From: Plectosphaerella cucumerina
Taxonomy: Eukaryota; Ascomycota; Sordariomycetes; Glomerellales; Plectosphaerellaceae
Assembly (NCBI GenBank): GCA_020746995.1
Contig: JAGPXD010000002.1
Span: 7,130,001-7,194,000 of the forward strand
DNA: 64,000 bases
Direction: 5' to 3'
In this document: positions 33,770 to 44,910 of the stretch, one piece after another
Position numbering within the stretch: position 1 is the first letter of the stretch
Layout of the letters: each line of letters opens with the position of its first letter
The notes under the pieces: model-generated
The model's database searches: none
Told to the model about the DNA's origin: nothing
What the model saw: only the letters and a program-made list of their open reading frames with translations
Translations under genes and position numbers: made by a program

Positions 33770-34298
33770 GGGGCTGCTGCTGGTGCGGTCATGAGCTGGG
33801 AGCAAGTATGGTCTGCAGCAAGGGGCATGTTGCGTCCGTCCCCGCAATGATTCATAGTGATCACAGCGGCAAGGGGGTTCGGAGTGGCCGCTGTGATAGG
33901 TGGTATGCAGATGCATGATGCAAGCTTCCTCTTTGTGGACGAAGTGCCGGACATGTGGAGGAAGTCAAGGATGGTCGGGTAAGCTGCAGTAGTACAAGCA
34001 TGTCGCTTTCTCATCCCTAATGCAACATGCCGCAATGTTCAGGGGCCTAGATCCTTCGTGCTGCACATCGATGTCGTCTGTTGGACGGACCGTTCCGTAG
34101 CCCCTTTCCGGCAGTAACATGAGGTACTTCAGCTTGAACCTGGCAAACCACGGTACTGTCCAGCTTTAGGAGGGTGGGTTGCCATGACCGCGAAGCTTGT
34201 CAAGTTTTCTCGTCGACCTCAGTGCATGCTCAGTTTGTTTCCTGCTGCCTAAAGATCGGGTCATTCCAAAATCACACCAGTGATAAAATAACTTCAAA
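33770..34298. other. Intergenic region between co-oriented genes
   Basis: 3' flank of the transporter and promoter of the thiamine-diphosphate enzyme gene. Nothing else recognised. Confidence 0.45.
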
Positions 34299-36332
34299 AT
34301 GCTTGTCGAACAGTAAGTTTCGAGGCTTGTTGGGGTGATTCAAAGACAGGAGGATAGCTTACCACTCCAGCGAAAAATACTCGGCCTCTTTCGCCTTTCT
34401 CGAGGGGCTCTACGAGGTAACCTTCATCCTCACTGAAAAGCCGGTCGAATATGATCTAATCGACTGCTAGGCGGGCGTCAGCCATGTGTTTGCCAATCTG
34501 GGATCGGATCATCCAGCCATAATGGAAGCCCTGGCACGCGGGACAACCCTCAAGGGCGTCAAATTTCCCAGGGTTATTACCTGTCCACACGAGGTAAGGC
34601 CCAGATGCAAGCTCCCCAGCAGGAAGATTGCTGCTGACACCTAGGTAACCCAGATGGTAGCCATGTCCATGGCGGATGGATTTGCCCGACTCACAGGCAA
34701 GCCTCAGTGCGTCCTCGTTCACGTCGATGTTGGCACACAGACGCTTGGTTGCGCCGTTCACAATGCATCAGTGGCGAGATGTCCCGTCCTCATTTTCGCG
34801 GGCCTCTCACCTTTCACCTTGGAAGGCGAGATGCGAGGCTCCCGTACCGAGTACATCCACTGGCTTCAGGATGCCCCTGATCAGAAACAGATCGTCTCGC
34901 AGTATTGTCGATACACGGCCGAGATCAAGACGGGGAAGAACATCAAACAAGTCTTGAACCGTGCCTTGCAATTTGCGACGAGCAATCCAAAAGGTCCGGT
35001 CTATCTCACTGGTGCAAGGGAGGTCATGGAGGAAGAGATCTCGCCCTACACCCTCGATCAGACTGTCTGGGAAGCGGTGTCTCCAACGGCTCTCCCCCTT
35101 GAGGCTGTAGAGCTCATTGTTTCTACCCTCGCAGATGCTGAGAAACCACTCATAATCGTGGGATACAGCGGTCGTAACCATGCCACGGTGAGCGAGCTGG
35201 TTCGACTGGCAGAGAGTATCCCTGGCATTCGGGTCTTGGATGCCCTCGGAAGCGATGTCTGCTTCCCATACACTCATCGCGCATCTCTCGGCGTGAGGAT
35301 CGGACAGGACGCAAGCATCGAAGAGGCCGATGTCATTCTCGTCCTCGACTGCGATGTCGCCTGGATCCCGACGCAGTGCAAGCCCCGAGCTGACGCAATA
35401 ATCATCCACATCGACGTCGACCCCCTGAAGCAGAACATGCCGCTGTACTACATCCCTGCCTTTCGGAGGTATCGCGCAGATGCCGAAACCGCACTTCAGC
35501 AGCTGAACAAGCATATTTCGCAGCATCCTCGGTACGCTGGGCTCTCAATTCAAGATCCCCATGTTTCCCGCTGGGAGTCTCTGGCAAAGACAAATGAGGC
35601 GCGAATGCTGGAGCTCGACGGCCTTGCAAAGCCGCCTTCCGACGAGTCCCTGTATCCCACGACTTCTTTCCTCACGGCAGAGCTGCGACGACAGTGTCCC
35701 GAAGACACAATCTGGTGCATCGAAGCGGTTACCAACGCCATGCCAATCTACAACCAGCTGCGGGTCGACAAGCCTGGCCATCTGGTCAATTGTGGCGGTG
35801 GTGGTTTGGGCTGGTCAGGAGGCGCGACTTTGGGCATCAAGCTGGCGACCGACTTTCTTGCTAGGGAAGCCGGTGACGGTCTAGGCCATGGGAAGTTTGT
35901 CTGCGAGATTGTTGGAGACGGCACGTTCCTCTTTGGCTGTCCGGCCACAGTCTACTGGGTAGCCAGGCGATATGAGCTCCCGACGTTGACGGTGATCTTA
36001 AGTAACAAAGGTAAGGCCCGTCGCCTGGTGACATTGACCCCTATTTGAGGGCCGGTTCTGACAGCCTGCCAGGTTGGAACGCTCCGCGTAACTCGCTGCA
36101 ACTCTTACACCCAACCGGATTTGCGGCTGCAACGACGAACGAGGAACTCAACATCTCCTTCTCGCCTACGCCAGATTACGCGGGCATTGCGAAGGCGGCG
36201 GCAGGGGGGAATGCCTGGGCTGGAGTCGCGTCAAGTGTTCGGGACCTCAAGGACATGATCCCGGAGGCCGTCAAGGCCGTTCAAAAGGGCATCTCGGCCA
36301 TTCTTGAAGTCCGTCTCAGCGGATCTTGGTAA
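34299..36332 (+). CDS. Thiamine-diphosphate-dependent enzyme, acetolactate synthase/2-oxoacid decarboxylase family
   Basis: Five exons (34299-34312, 34371-34416, 34471-34593, 34645-36010, 36073-36332) give 602 residues. The N-terminal pyrimidine-binding domain has FAFLEGLYEAGVSHVFANLG and the catalytic Glu61 in TCPHEVTQMVAMSMADGFAR; the central domain contains KPLIIVGYSGRN and a DxDxxWI segment; the C-terminal diphosphate domain has VGDGTFLFG (Asp at about 486) with the matching Asn in ILSNKGWN (about 29 residues on), which bind Mg-ThDP. All cofactor residues are present. It could be an acetolactate-synthase-like, benzoylformate-decarboxylase-like or oxalyl-CoA-like enzyme; the short protein-specific segments do not decide. 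No mitochondrial presequence is seen, which argues against the biosynthetic Ilv2. The first exon is only 14 nt. Confidence 0.86.
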
Positions 36333-37171
36333 AACGTACGCCATGCTCAGCCGGTAGAACAACATAATAATGGGAAGTCCTCTCTGCGAGGGACACCTAC
36401 TCATTCCCCAGGCGGTTGTACAGGCGGGAAGTTTGGAAAGGCCGCTTGATATGTTCTCGGTCATATTTTGTCCCGTTACTCCGGCCCTACCCGCCATCGT
36501 CGCTGATTTCTGACTTATACATGACTCTGTGACAGGGGTGCACGGAAAAGGACATTGACTTGACCGGTCGGTTTATTCGTCCCTGATGATCTTCGCCATA
36601 TTAAGCCCAGGTCGTAAGTCTAAGGGGAAAACGTCATATACAGGCGTGTAGTTAGTAATCGGAAGTCGACAAACAACATCAAATCCCGCGTAGCTGGGTG
36701 AAGTGCCGTCTATTCCCCGACCTCGACACGACTCAGGGGTAAGATGAAAGCCGGGGACTTAGCTCCTCCCCTCGCCGGCACTTTCCAGCGACAAGGAAAC
36801 CCAAGCATGAACGATACCACTTCGGCTCCCTCGGGCACCCGGCTAGCGCTGCTGTCACCACGGCACTTTATATTCGACGGTATATCCCGGCCACACAGCC
36901 TCGCCCATAATCACACCAGCACCGCTTGGCACTCTGCCTAATGACTCTCAACACCATGGCGAGATTGGAGCTAGCGATAGAGTTCCCCCAACCGTTCACG
37001 CAATGCCGGCAACGAGCATCTGTCGTCTCAAGTACCGACCTCCCGAGTCATCCGAAGACATGGCCATAAAGACAACAACAATGCCAGACATCATGATGGC
37101 TTCGTCTCTTCCGCTTACCACCATCAACATTCGTTGAAGCCACTCTTTACACCAGTCACTCACTAATAGCC
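36333..37171. other. Intergenic region, 0.84 kb
   Basis: 3' flank of the thiamine-diphosphate gene and promoter/leader of the FAD gene. No gene is supported. Confidence 0.45.
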
Positions 37172-38548
37172 ATGCATTTCCATCTGTTGCCTCTCTTCGC
37201 CCTCACCTCCCTGGTGCAGGGCCTTCCGTCCAAGGGTAAATCCGAGGCGTGCGACACCGCCGAAGTCGATGTTCTCATCATCGGAGGCGGCGCAACAGGC
37301 ACTTTCGCTGCCACCAAACTTCGCGACCAGGGCAAGAAGGTGACAGTTGTCGAGAGCACAAAGCGTCTCGGCGGCCATGTAAACACCTTCACCGACCCTG
37401 CCACCGGCGCTCCCATCGATTATGGTGTCCAGGCATACATCCTGAACGACCAGACGCGCGACTTCTTCGCCCGCTTCGACGTCACCACCAACTCCTCCCT
37501 GCAGTCGCCCTTCCCCACGACCATCGCAGACTTCAAGACGGGCTTCATCGTCCCCAACGCCACAGCCACGGACATCACTACCCTCATCGGACCCATCACG
37601 GAGTTCATCACCGCCGCCTCCGCTTACACCGGCATCGCCCAGGGCTACTACGACATCCCCCAGCCCGTCCAGCCCGAGCTTCTCGAGCCCTTCGGCGCAT
37701 TCGTCGCCCGCAACAACCTCGGACCCGAGATCCTCCAGCTCGTGTGGCAGTTCGCCCACGGCGTCGGCAACCTCCTCGAGACACCCACGCTCTACGTCCT
37801 CCAGAACTTCGGCCTCCCCCACGTCCTCGGCCTCGCAGGCGGCTACGTCTTCTCCCCCGCCGGAAACCAGCTCCTCTACGACCGCGCCGCCGCCTTCCTC
37901 GGCTCCGACGTCCTCTTCTCCAGCCGCGTCGTCTCCTCCACCCGCACCGCCACCGGCGTCACCGCCGTCGTCCAGACCTCCAAGGGCCGCCGCACCATCC
38001 GCGCCAAGAAACTCCTCATCACCATCCCCCCTACCGTCGCCAACCTCGCCCCCTTCGACCTCAGCGCCAACGAGACCGACGTCTTCTCCCAGTTCCAGGA
38101 CGTCCCCTACCACGTCGGCGTCGTCCGTGGCAGCAGCCTCCCAGACCTGACCAACTACTACAACGTCGACCTCACCTCGTCCTCGCTGCTTCCCAGCACG
38201 CCCTTCGTCTTCCGCCTCGAGACTGTCGGCGTGCCGGGTTACCAGACCGTCAAGGTCATCGGGGAGCCGAGCACGGCCAAGGCCAAGAAGTTGGCCCTGG
38301 GCGCGGCGACGACCGTCGGCACCGCTGTGAGCGGGACGCCTGGAACGCCGGACCTTGCGGCGTGGGGACCGCACAAGGATCTGCAGCTGCATGTGTCGGC
38401 TGAGGCTGTGGCGGCGGGCTTCTACACGAAGCTGTATGCTCTGCAGGGTGGGAGGAGCACCTACTTCACGGGCAACGCGTGGGCTTCGGACTACTCGCCT
38501 CTGCTGTGGGCCTTCACCGAGGAGAGGGTGCTGCCTTTCCTGGTGTAG
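37172..38548 (+). CDS. Secreted FAD-dependent oxidoreductase (amine-oxidase-like)
   Basis: One exon, 458 residues. A signal peptide (about 1-17, HLLPLFALTSLVQGLP) precedes a Rossmann FAD-binding motif, DVLIIGGGATGTFAATKLRD (GxGxxG at about 37-42), and the continuation VVESTKRLGGHVNTF, which is the GG motif of flavin amine oxidoreductases. The body matches fungal FAD/NAD(P)-binding proteins of the amine-oxidase/beta-cyclopiazonate-dehydrogenase-like type; ITIPPTVANLAPFDLS is the second FAD contact. Reaction unknown: probably oxidation of an amine, terpenoid or alkaloid, or a carotenoid-type substrate. Many Cys-free loops and N-glycosylation sites (NSS, NAT, NET) suit a secreted enzyme. It is the third co-oriented gene of the 32-38.6 kb block. 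Confidence 0.85.
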   Translation: MHFHLLPLFALTSLVQGLPSKGKSEACDTAEVDVLIIGGGATGTFAATKLRDQGKKVTVVESTKRLGGHVNTFTDPATGAPIDYGVQAYILNDQTRDFFARFDVTTNSSLQSPFPTTIADFKTGFIVPNATATDITTLIGPITEFITAASAYTGIAQGYYDIPQPVQPELLEPFGAFVARNNLGPEILQLVWQFAHGVGNLLETPTLYVLQNFGLPHVLGLAGGYVFSPAGNQLLYDRAAAFLGSDVLFSSRVVSSTRTATGVTAVVQTSKGRRTIRAKKLLITIPPTVANLAPFDLSANETDVFSQFQDVPYHVGVVRGSSLPDLTNYYNVDLTSSSLLPSTPFVFRLETVGVPGYQTVKVIGEPSTAKAKKLALGAATTVGTAVSGTPGTPDLAAWGPHKDLQLHVSAEAVAAGFYTKLYALQGGRSTYFTGNAWASDYSPLLWAFTEERVLPFLV

Positions 38549-39088
38549 GGTCTGGAAGTAGATGGGTTGTTGTGATCTGACCTAGCGGAGGAGTTGGGAT
38601 TTTGCCCTCTCTCCTGACCGGGATATTGATACTCACCAGCATGCGTCCTCGGCGTCCTCGAGAGCCATCTACTGGCTGATCTAGTCGCATAGCAAGTAAT
38701 CTAATTAGATCTCGGCTCACGCAGCTGAGAGCCTTAATGTCATCAGATGCTGAGCTTGGTGTAAATCGAGAATGTGTGCCCCCTCGCCGTGAGCTCCGCC
38801 CCTGAACGAAGGCATCTCTACTGCCGACACACCTATCAACCTTCTCCAACACCGGTAGACGCGCAAGCGATTGTATTACTACGGTGACAACCACCCGCCC
38901 GCATCCTAGACGCGCAAAATATAATCTATACGACGGTCCTTTGCTCTAGAGCCCTGACCTTCGACATGCTCACTCCCCGACAGACAACGCGCGCAGTCCC
39001 GCCAAGGCGCCTATTCCCCCCAGCATCACCACTGCACAATGGCAGCTTTTCGGCTCACACATATCCACTCCACGCGCGAGGGCTCTTC
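38549..39088. other. Convergent 3' intergenic region
   Basis: Gap between the convergent FAD-enzyme and karyopherin genes. No other feature. Confidence 0.4.
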
Positions 39089-42000
39089 CTACTGCCCCGG
39101 CGCCGCCAGCTGTTGCAGCTTGCCCTGCTCCTCCTCACCGAGCATGCTGTACCAGTCCTGGAAGTTGGCCACGTTGTCGCGGGCAGCGCGGACGAAGAAC
39201 TCGCTCAGGTATGCCTGTGTCTCGTCGTCCCGCTGCCGGCCGCCGCCGCTCTCGAGGAACGACATGAGATCCTCCTTCGTGGTGCCGAGGCTCAGGTCCA
39301 GCGTGTCCGGCTCGTCCTCCCAACCATCGTCGTCCTTGTCGTCATCGTCGAATTGCGCAGCAGCAGCCGCTGCCGCCGCGGCATTGGACGCTGCCGTTGC
39401 GCCGGATGCCGACAGGAGCTCCTCGATCAGCACCTTGATGATCTTGAGCGTGGCCGGGATCACTGTGAACTTATCAGGATTCGCCTTGGCGCGCGATCGC
39501 GTCATGATCCTGCCGTCGCCCTCGTTAGGGATCAGGTCGCCCTTGACCTGCGTCTGCGCCAGCCGCGGGTCATTGAGCGAGTACAGTTTTGACAGCGCGA
39601 TGACGTTTTGCCGGATCTCGTCGTAGCCCGCAAAGTTGATCGAGTTTTCGAGCCACTTGCTCAGGACCACTTGCAGTCCACTCTGGCCGTTAATCTCCGT
39701 CTGGCTCAGGAAGTCCACAACGTCGTGTGCGCCAACCAGTGAGAGACGGGCAAACACGAGGATGAGGGACTGGATAAATTGGGCAGCTTCCGCCGAGGCC
39801 AGCCTGTGGGCCACGGCGCGGAGGAGCTGCGGGAGGTAGGGGCCGAGCCTGTCGTGTCCGGCCTTCTCGACCAGCTCGGCGGCAAGTCCACCGACCTCTG
39901 ACGCCGAGTTGTCCTCGATCGAAGGCCCAAGGAGGCGGTCGATGATACGGAGGCACACCTCCAGGCCAGAGGAACCCGTCTCGTCCGACCAGCTGAACAC
40001 CTGGTGGTGGTCGTGCACCAGGAGGTATTTGACCGCCTCGGCACCTGGCCGCAGCACCTCGCCCTCGGTGGACTCGAGCAGGACCGTCTTGAGCCTGGGA
40101 AGGACGGCAGCCACGAACTGTGGCGGCAGAGGCTCGGAGCCGTACTGGATGAGCACCGTCAAAAGTTCGGTAGCAGTCTGTAGCCTTCATTAGCTCATGT
40201 CGTCATACGGCACGCGAGGAGTTGACTCACAGTAACCAAAGGGTCGTTATCCGTCACCGAGGCGGTACCAAAGGCGCCGATCAAGGTGGGAAGGACCTTG
40301 GTGCACAGGGCTGCGTAGGCTTCGGGCTGGGACAGGGTGCGCACAATATCTTCGAAGCCCTCGGTGACGAGCATCAGGGCCTGGAAGTTGGCGGAGCCGT
40401 GCTTTGCGATAACGAAGAGGAGATCGACCGACTGGACTTCCTGGTTGTTGATGACAATGCGGGGGTCCAGGTTGATGGCAAGGCGGATCGTCTCGGCGAG
40501 TGTAACGACGAGCTCCTCCAGCTCCTCAAGGTCCTCAGGATCCTTTGTCGTCATGTACTGCGAGATGGCCGTGAGCAGGAGCACCTGGCGATCCTGCGGC
40601 ACCCGCGAGGACCGCATGAAGTACTCGAGCGCCTTGATGCACGACAGCTGAACAACCTCTTCCGACTCGGTAGTGATGCACGCGATGGTCCTGTCGAGAA
40701 GGGCGGGGGGCGTCTCCACGGCGCGGGTGAGGCTGCCGCCCAGCAGGTAGCCCCTCGCGCGCAGATACGGCTCCTGCGGCTGATTGATGGTGAAATCGAC
40801 AAAGGCAAGATAGGCCTCGGTGATGTTCTGGGGGATGGACTTGTCCATGTCCTGGAAGTCGCTGAGCAGCATGCTGAAGAGGAAGAGGGCAGCCTCCTGG
40901 GTCTTCCACGGGGCCTTGTCGGCGGGGAAGAGGGACTGCGTGTAAGAGAAGAGGGCGTCGATGGTGTTGTGGCTGTACCACTCGCCGAGTTTGATGAGAA
41001 GGTCACTGGCGGCGATGCGGGCCGTGTAGTTTGCCGAGGCCGACGTTTCCTCGACGAGGTACAGGGAGCAGTCGACATCCCAGAGGTCTTGCTCTTCGCA
41101 GCCGATGCGCGAGTAGGACACGAGCATGCGCATGACCTCGGTCATCCAGGGCACCTTGCTGGCGGAGTCGTACTGAGAGAGCTGCGTGGCCAGCTCTGCC
41201 TGGACGGGGGGTGCGCGGAAGCACTGGTTGAGGAAGTCGAGCTCCTCGACGACAAGGTAGTCGAGGGTGTAGGGCAGGGCGTCCGTGTCCTCCATGCGTC
41301 CCTGGGCGGCGTTCAGGATGTAGAGATCCTCGTAGGGCTGCTGGAGACGGGCTAGCTCCTCCCAGACAGCGGAGAAGAGGGTGGTGCTGTGGGGAGTGAG
41401 AAGGTTGGGGAAGACGGTCTTGACCTTGAGGAGGGTCTTGACAACCTGCATCTTGATGGAGACGATGCTGTCCCAGGTCTCGGGCTGGCGCAGGATACCG
41501 GACGTCTGTGCCTCGGGCAGGGGGGCCTTGAGGATAGTGGTGAAGAAGGGCAGCCACTCCTTGAGCATCTCGTCGGCGAAGGCCTTGACCTCGGTTGGGT
41601 GATCATCCTTGACAATATCCATAAGATCGAAGCAGCCGCGGAAGATGGAGATGGCAAGAGCACGCAGGTTGGGGCGGCGGGCCTCGTCAAAGGCGATCTG
41701 GGTAACGGCCTTGACAATATCACGGGCCATGCCGAAGAACTGGTCCTCGCTCAGGCTCTCCTCGATAACGTCGCTGAGGATCTTGAGTGCGCCGTAGACC
41801 TGGGCATCGTTGCCGGCGGGAACGACGTTGAAGAGCGAGGGAAGAAGGTCGGGCCACCGGTCGGGGAAATCGTAGCTGGCGATCTTGCCGACACAGTAAC
41901 TGCGAGTTTGCCCATGTCAGCGCACGCCCGTCGGGGAGGCAACTCTTGTCCCTATCCTACCTGGTGACGGATTTAATCTTCTTGTTCTCGTCGGTGCTCA

Positions 42001-42313
42001 GGGCCAGCTCGAGCAGCGAGGCGCGGAGGGCTGTGCGTGTGGCGTCGGGGATGTCGACAAGGCCATCGCCGTCATGGTCCTCGTCTTGACCCCAGTTCTG
42101 CGAGATGAACTTGTGCAGGGTGGTCATGGCCATCTGGCGGATGGGGAGGTCGACCTGGGCATGGCTGGCGATGTTGACGAGGGCCGTGGGAAAGACCGGG
42201 TTGGTGCGGGCTCGCTTGAGGTCAATCTCGGCCTGGCGGCGCTTCGCCTGGCTTTCTTCTTCGGAGGACGAGGACGAGATGGCCCCGATGAGGGCAATCA
42301 GCTGGTCCTCCAT
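39089..42313 (-). CDS. KAP114: Importin-9/Kap114-type karyopherin
   Basis: Exons 42313-41961, 41899-40231 and 40177-39089 give 1036 residues. The N-terminus (EDQLIALIGAISSSSSEEES, RRQAEIDLKRARTNPVFP, SVTSYCVGKIASYDFPDRWP) is the importin-beta N-terminal domain. It is followed by about 18-20 HEAT-type helical repeats to near residue 900. An alanine run and an acidic patch (AQFDDDDKDDDGWEDEPDTL) lie near the C-terminus, as in importin-9/Kap114. Family role: nuclear import of histones H2A-H2B, TBP and ribosomal proteins; the acidic loop binds basic cargo. Total length fits the family (about 1000-1050). Confidence 0.88.
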
Positions 42314-43415
42314 GGCTGGGCCGAAAGTCGGTCGGTCGATCGGTCTGTCGCGATCGCTGGAGGGGTTGAATCGGGATCGGTGTCGGAATGGGGTGCGTGA
42401 GGTGTGTTGTCCGGTCGAGCTTGCTTCTCGAGCTGTCGCCGAGGACGAGTCGAGGTTTGGTGGGGGAGGAAGTGAGGTTGTGTCGTGGTGGGGTGTGGGC
42501 GTGGGCGAGAGGTGCGCGGGGGAGGGAAGAATGGATTAATGTTTTACAGCCCTTTCCGCGCGTGGATTGAGGTGGGATGTGTCTTGGGTCACTGGGATGC
42601 ACGGTCGGGCAGGCGCGCGATCCAGCGGTGCTAGGTAATTTTTGGCGGGGTCCCGACTGAGGTGGAGCCGGCTGGTCCAGTCGCAGCCGTTGGTCCCTGA
42701 GGCGGCTTGGTGCCGGGCTGTCAGAGGTCTGTTGATTCGGGGGGCTTGGGGGGTTCTAGGGCGCCGTTGCCTGCACCAAGCGCTGTCTGAACGTGGGTGA
42801 CGCCTGGGAGTCTGTCGTCCACGGGTCGGGTGTCTTGAGGTGGCGTGAGATCAAGGTGAGGCCGAGGAGTATCTGCCCCGCTTTTTGTTTACCAGGCCCG
42901 CCCACACACACAACATCGGGCGCATCCCAGCGTGACAATGTTCAGGCGAATTGACAACGACCGGCCGAGCTCAGGGGTTCGGTTCGCGGCTGGCCTCCCC
43001 CTGGCGCGCTTCGCCAATCAACCCCCGTGTTGTTTCGATTGTTTGGCGTGTTTGACGACCTCACGGCGAGGCCACTGCCGGTCTGTGCATTCATTTCCAC
43101 CGGGGACGATGACACTGCCGATCTCTCCGCGACGACCTCGAGGCGCCCGACCACGTCATGTCGTCGAAGCACCCGGCGCACTGGAACCATTGGATCGTGC
43201 GACGCTTCCTGTTGCCCGAGAACTGCTTCCCGGCCGAGACGCTTCTCCCAGGGGGGACCGGGCGGCACGTGAGCAAACACAGTCATGGCATGACCTGGCG
43301 AGGCGAGACGAGATGCAGATTCATTCTAGCACAAGCCCTACACCTCTGAGTATTGACACAAACTAGCCACGCCCATCGCAATTTGACCCCTCGAGTCCAA
43401 CACAAACATGCCCAA
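42314..43415. other. Intergenic region, 1.1 kb
   Basis: Leader of the karyopherin gene and 3' flank of the GPI-type gene. No gene is supported; a 144-codon plus-strand frame at 42932-43366 shows no protein-like features. Confidence 0.4.
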
Positions 43416-43981
43416 CTACAGAGCAATGGCCAACCCCAATACAGCCGCCACCCCCAAGGCCGACCCATGGACAACATAGCTGCGCTGGCCTTCGCCATCA
43501 TTCGAGTCACCACTACCAGATCCTCCACTACCACTGCCGCTACTCCCGCCAGTAGTCTGCGCCTCCGTCGCTCGTGGCACGCCATCGATGGACTCGGAAC
43601 ATGGCGTTGCGTCGCTCTTGATCTCGTCCGGGCAGTTGTCGAGAAGGGTGCTACCAAGGCCGAGTTCATGCTGAACCAGGAGATCAGCTTGTCCTGGTAT
43701 GTGTAGTATTCGCTGGCGAGGCTCGACGGGATGGCCGACTGCCAGCCGCAGACCGGATCGAACGAGGCCGTGGCCGTCTGGAAATGCTCTGCCTGGACGT
43801 CGGCAATCTCGGAAGGTGGCTTGGGGGCTTTGCTCCCGATCTCGAGCAGCGCAGATGAGCATTTGGAGGATTCATCTATAGCGCTTGAGCTGGGAGCTTG
43901 TGTCTGGCGCGGGATGAGAGGGGCGTGATTGGCTGCCACTGTTTGAATGAGAGCGGTGCCTATGAGCAGAAAGAGAGCCAT
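43416..43981 (-). CDS. GPI-type secreted protein, apparent 1-nt frameshift
   Basis: From the ATG at 43981 the frame starts with a signal peptide (MALFLLIGTALIQTVAA, about 1-17) and runs through SSKCSSALLEIGSKAPKPPS and EYYTYQDKLISWFSMNSALV. The natural continuation, STLLDNCPDEIKSDATPCSE, a Ser/Gly linker and a hydrophobic C-terminus (YVVHGSALGVAAVLGLAIAL), lies in another frame and ends at 43416. One extra base near 43650-43660 restores it (about 188 residues). Cys-Pro and a second Cys after the WFS segment are the usual pattern of this fungal GPI-protein group. An alternative in-frame splice (GTAGCA near 43655 to GCGCAG, 98 nt) would delete both Cys and lacks a branch point. Otherwise the frame runs on to 43283 as Arg-rich nonsense. 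Confidence 0.6.
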
Positions 43982-44910
43982 GATGGGTAGGCGGTTTGAT
44001 GTATTGGACCAGATCCTGGAGGTGCGGCCCTGCTTGGTTCACTTCGCCAAGGTTTTTGACCAGGAGAACAGGCGCACATGTGGAGTGCGGAGGGAGGGCT
44101 GTTCATATCGACGACGAGAGCATCACCAACGGTGGACTCCTCGCCCTCCTCTCAGCTGGCGTTGCGCCTTCAATAAGGCCAACGCTTGCAACACACCAGA
44201 CAGTTTGCTGACCCAGTCGTCTGGTCTGGATCTTCGGACCTGATGATGCTCCCGTCGAGGCTGAGGCGATGGTCGGACGGGTAGAAGCTTGTTCAGCGGG
44301 AAGGTCACGACGCCGAAGCCACCATAGCCTGGCTTGTCCATTGTCGCCTCATGAGCCTCAGAAGCCTTTCCTGACATTGGAAAAGCTCAACGATATCAAA
44401 GCATTTGACTTCATGCAGTCTTTCGGCACGTGGCGCCCCCGGGCACTTGGAGATCGCCAAGCCTGTCGGGGAGGCTGTCATGTCATTGGTCTCTTGGCGC
44501 GACATCAGCCGCAGCGAAGACGGTGCTAGAGGCAGAGAAAGTCCGACGGGCTGAGCTGAAGTCCATATGCTAGCGCGGGGTATGCATATTCCTGGGTCAG
44601 CACGGCTGTCGACAGTTGCATCCGACGGCCGCTTCGTGTGGTCGACGCGGTCTTGCGCGATCACTAATCCCCTACGACTAATCCTCGACTTTCAACGACG
44701 GTCATTCGCCAGCTCCTGTCAAGACTTAAGCAGCTAATTTGGTGATGACGTGGTTGGAGCATGTTACCCATCATCTTCTTCGTGGGACTTTTCTTAAGTA
44801 ACCTCCTGAAGCAGCAAGCCGTGGCGTGGACGTTGGTATAAAAGGGGGGGATATGATGGTGGTAACATAGAATCATCTTGTGTCAGTTCCATCCCGTATG
44901 TCAGTTCCCA
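43982..44910. other. Divergent promoter region, 0.93 kb
   Basis: Upstream region shared by the minus-strand GPI-type gene and the plus-strand HHE gene. A TATA box for the HHE gene is listed separately. A minus-strand frame at 44305-44664 has no family look. Confidence 0.45.
44837..44844 (+). promoter_or_regulatory. TATA box of the HHE gene
   Basis: TATAAAAG, 67 bases before the ATG at 44911, followed by a G-run. A single strong TATA element at this distance suggests an inducible promoter. Confidence 0.6.

Noticed and set aside
37163..38392. A 409-codon minus-strand frame opposite the FAD oxidoreductase
   Set aside because: Shadow of the sense gene, no motifs; the sense protein has a signal peptide and Rossmann motif.
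44305..44664. A 119-codon minus-strand frame
   Set aside because: No recognisable motif, overlaps a plus-strand frame, and lies in the promoter region of two real genes.
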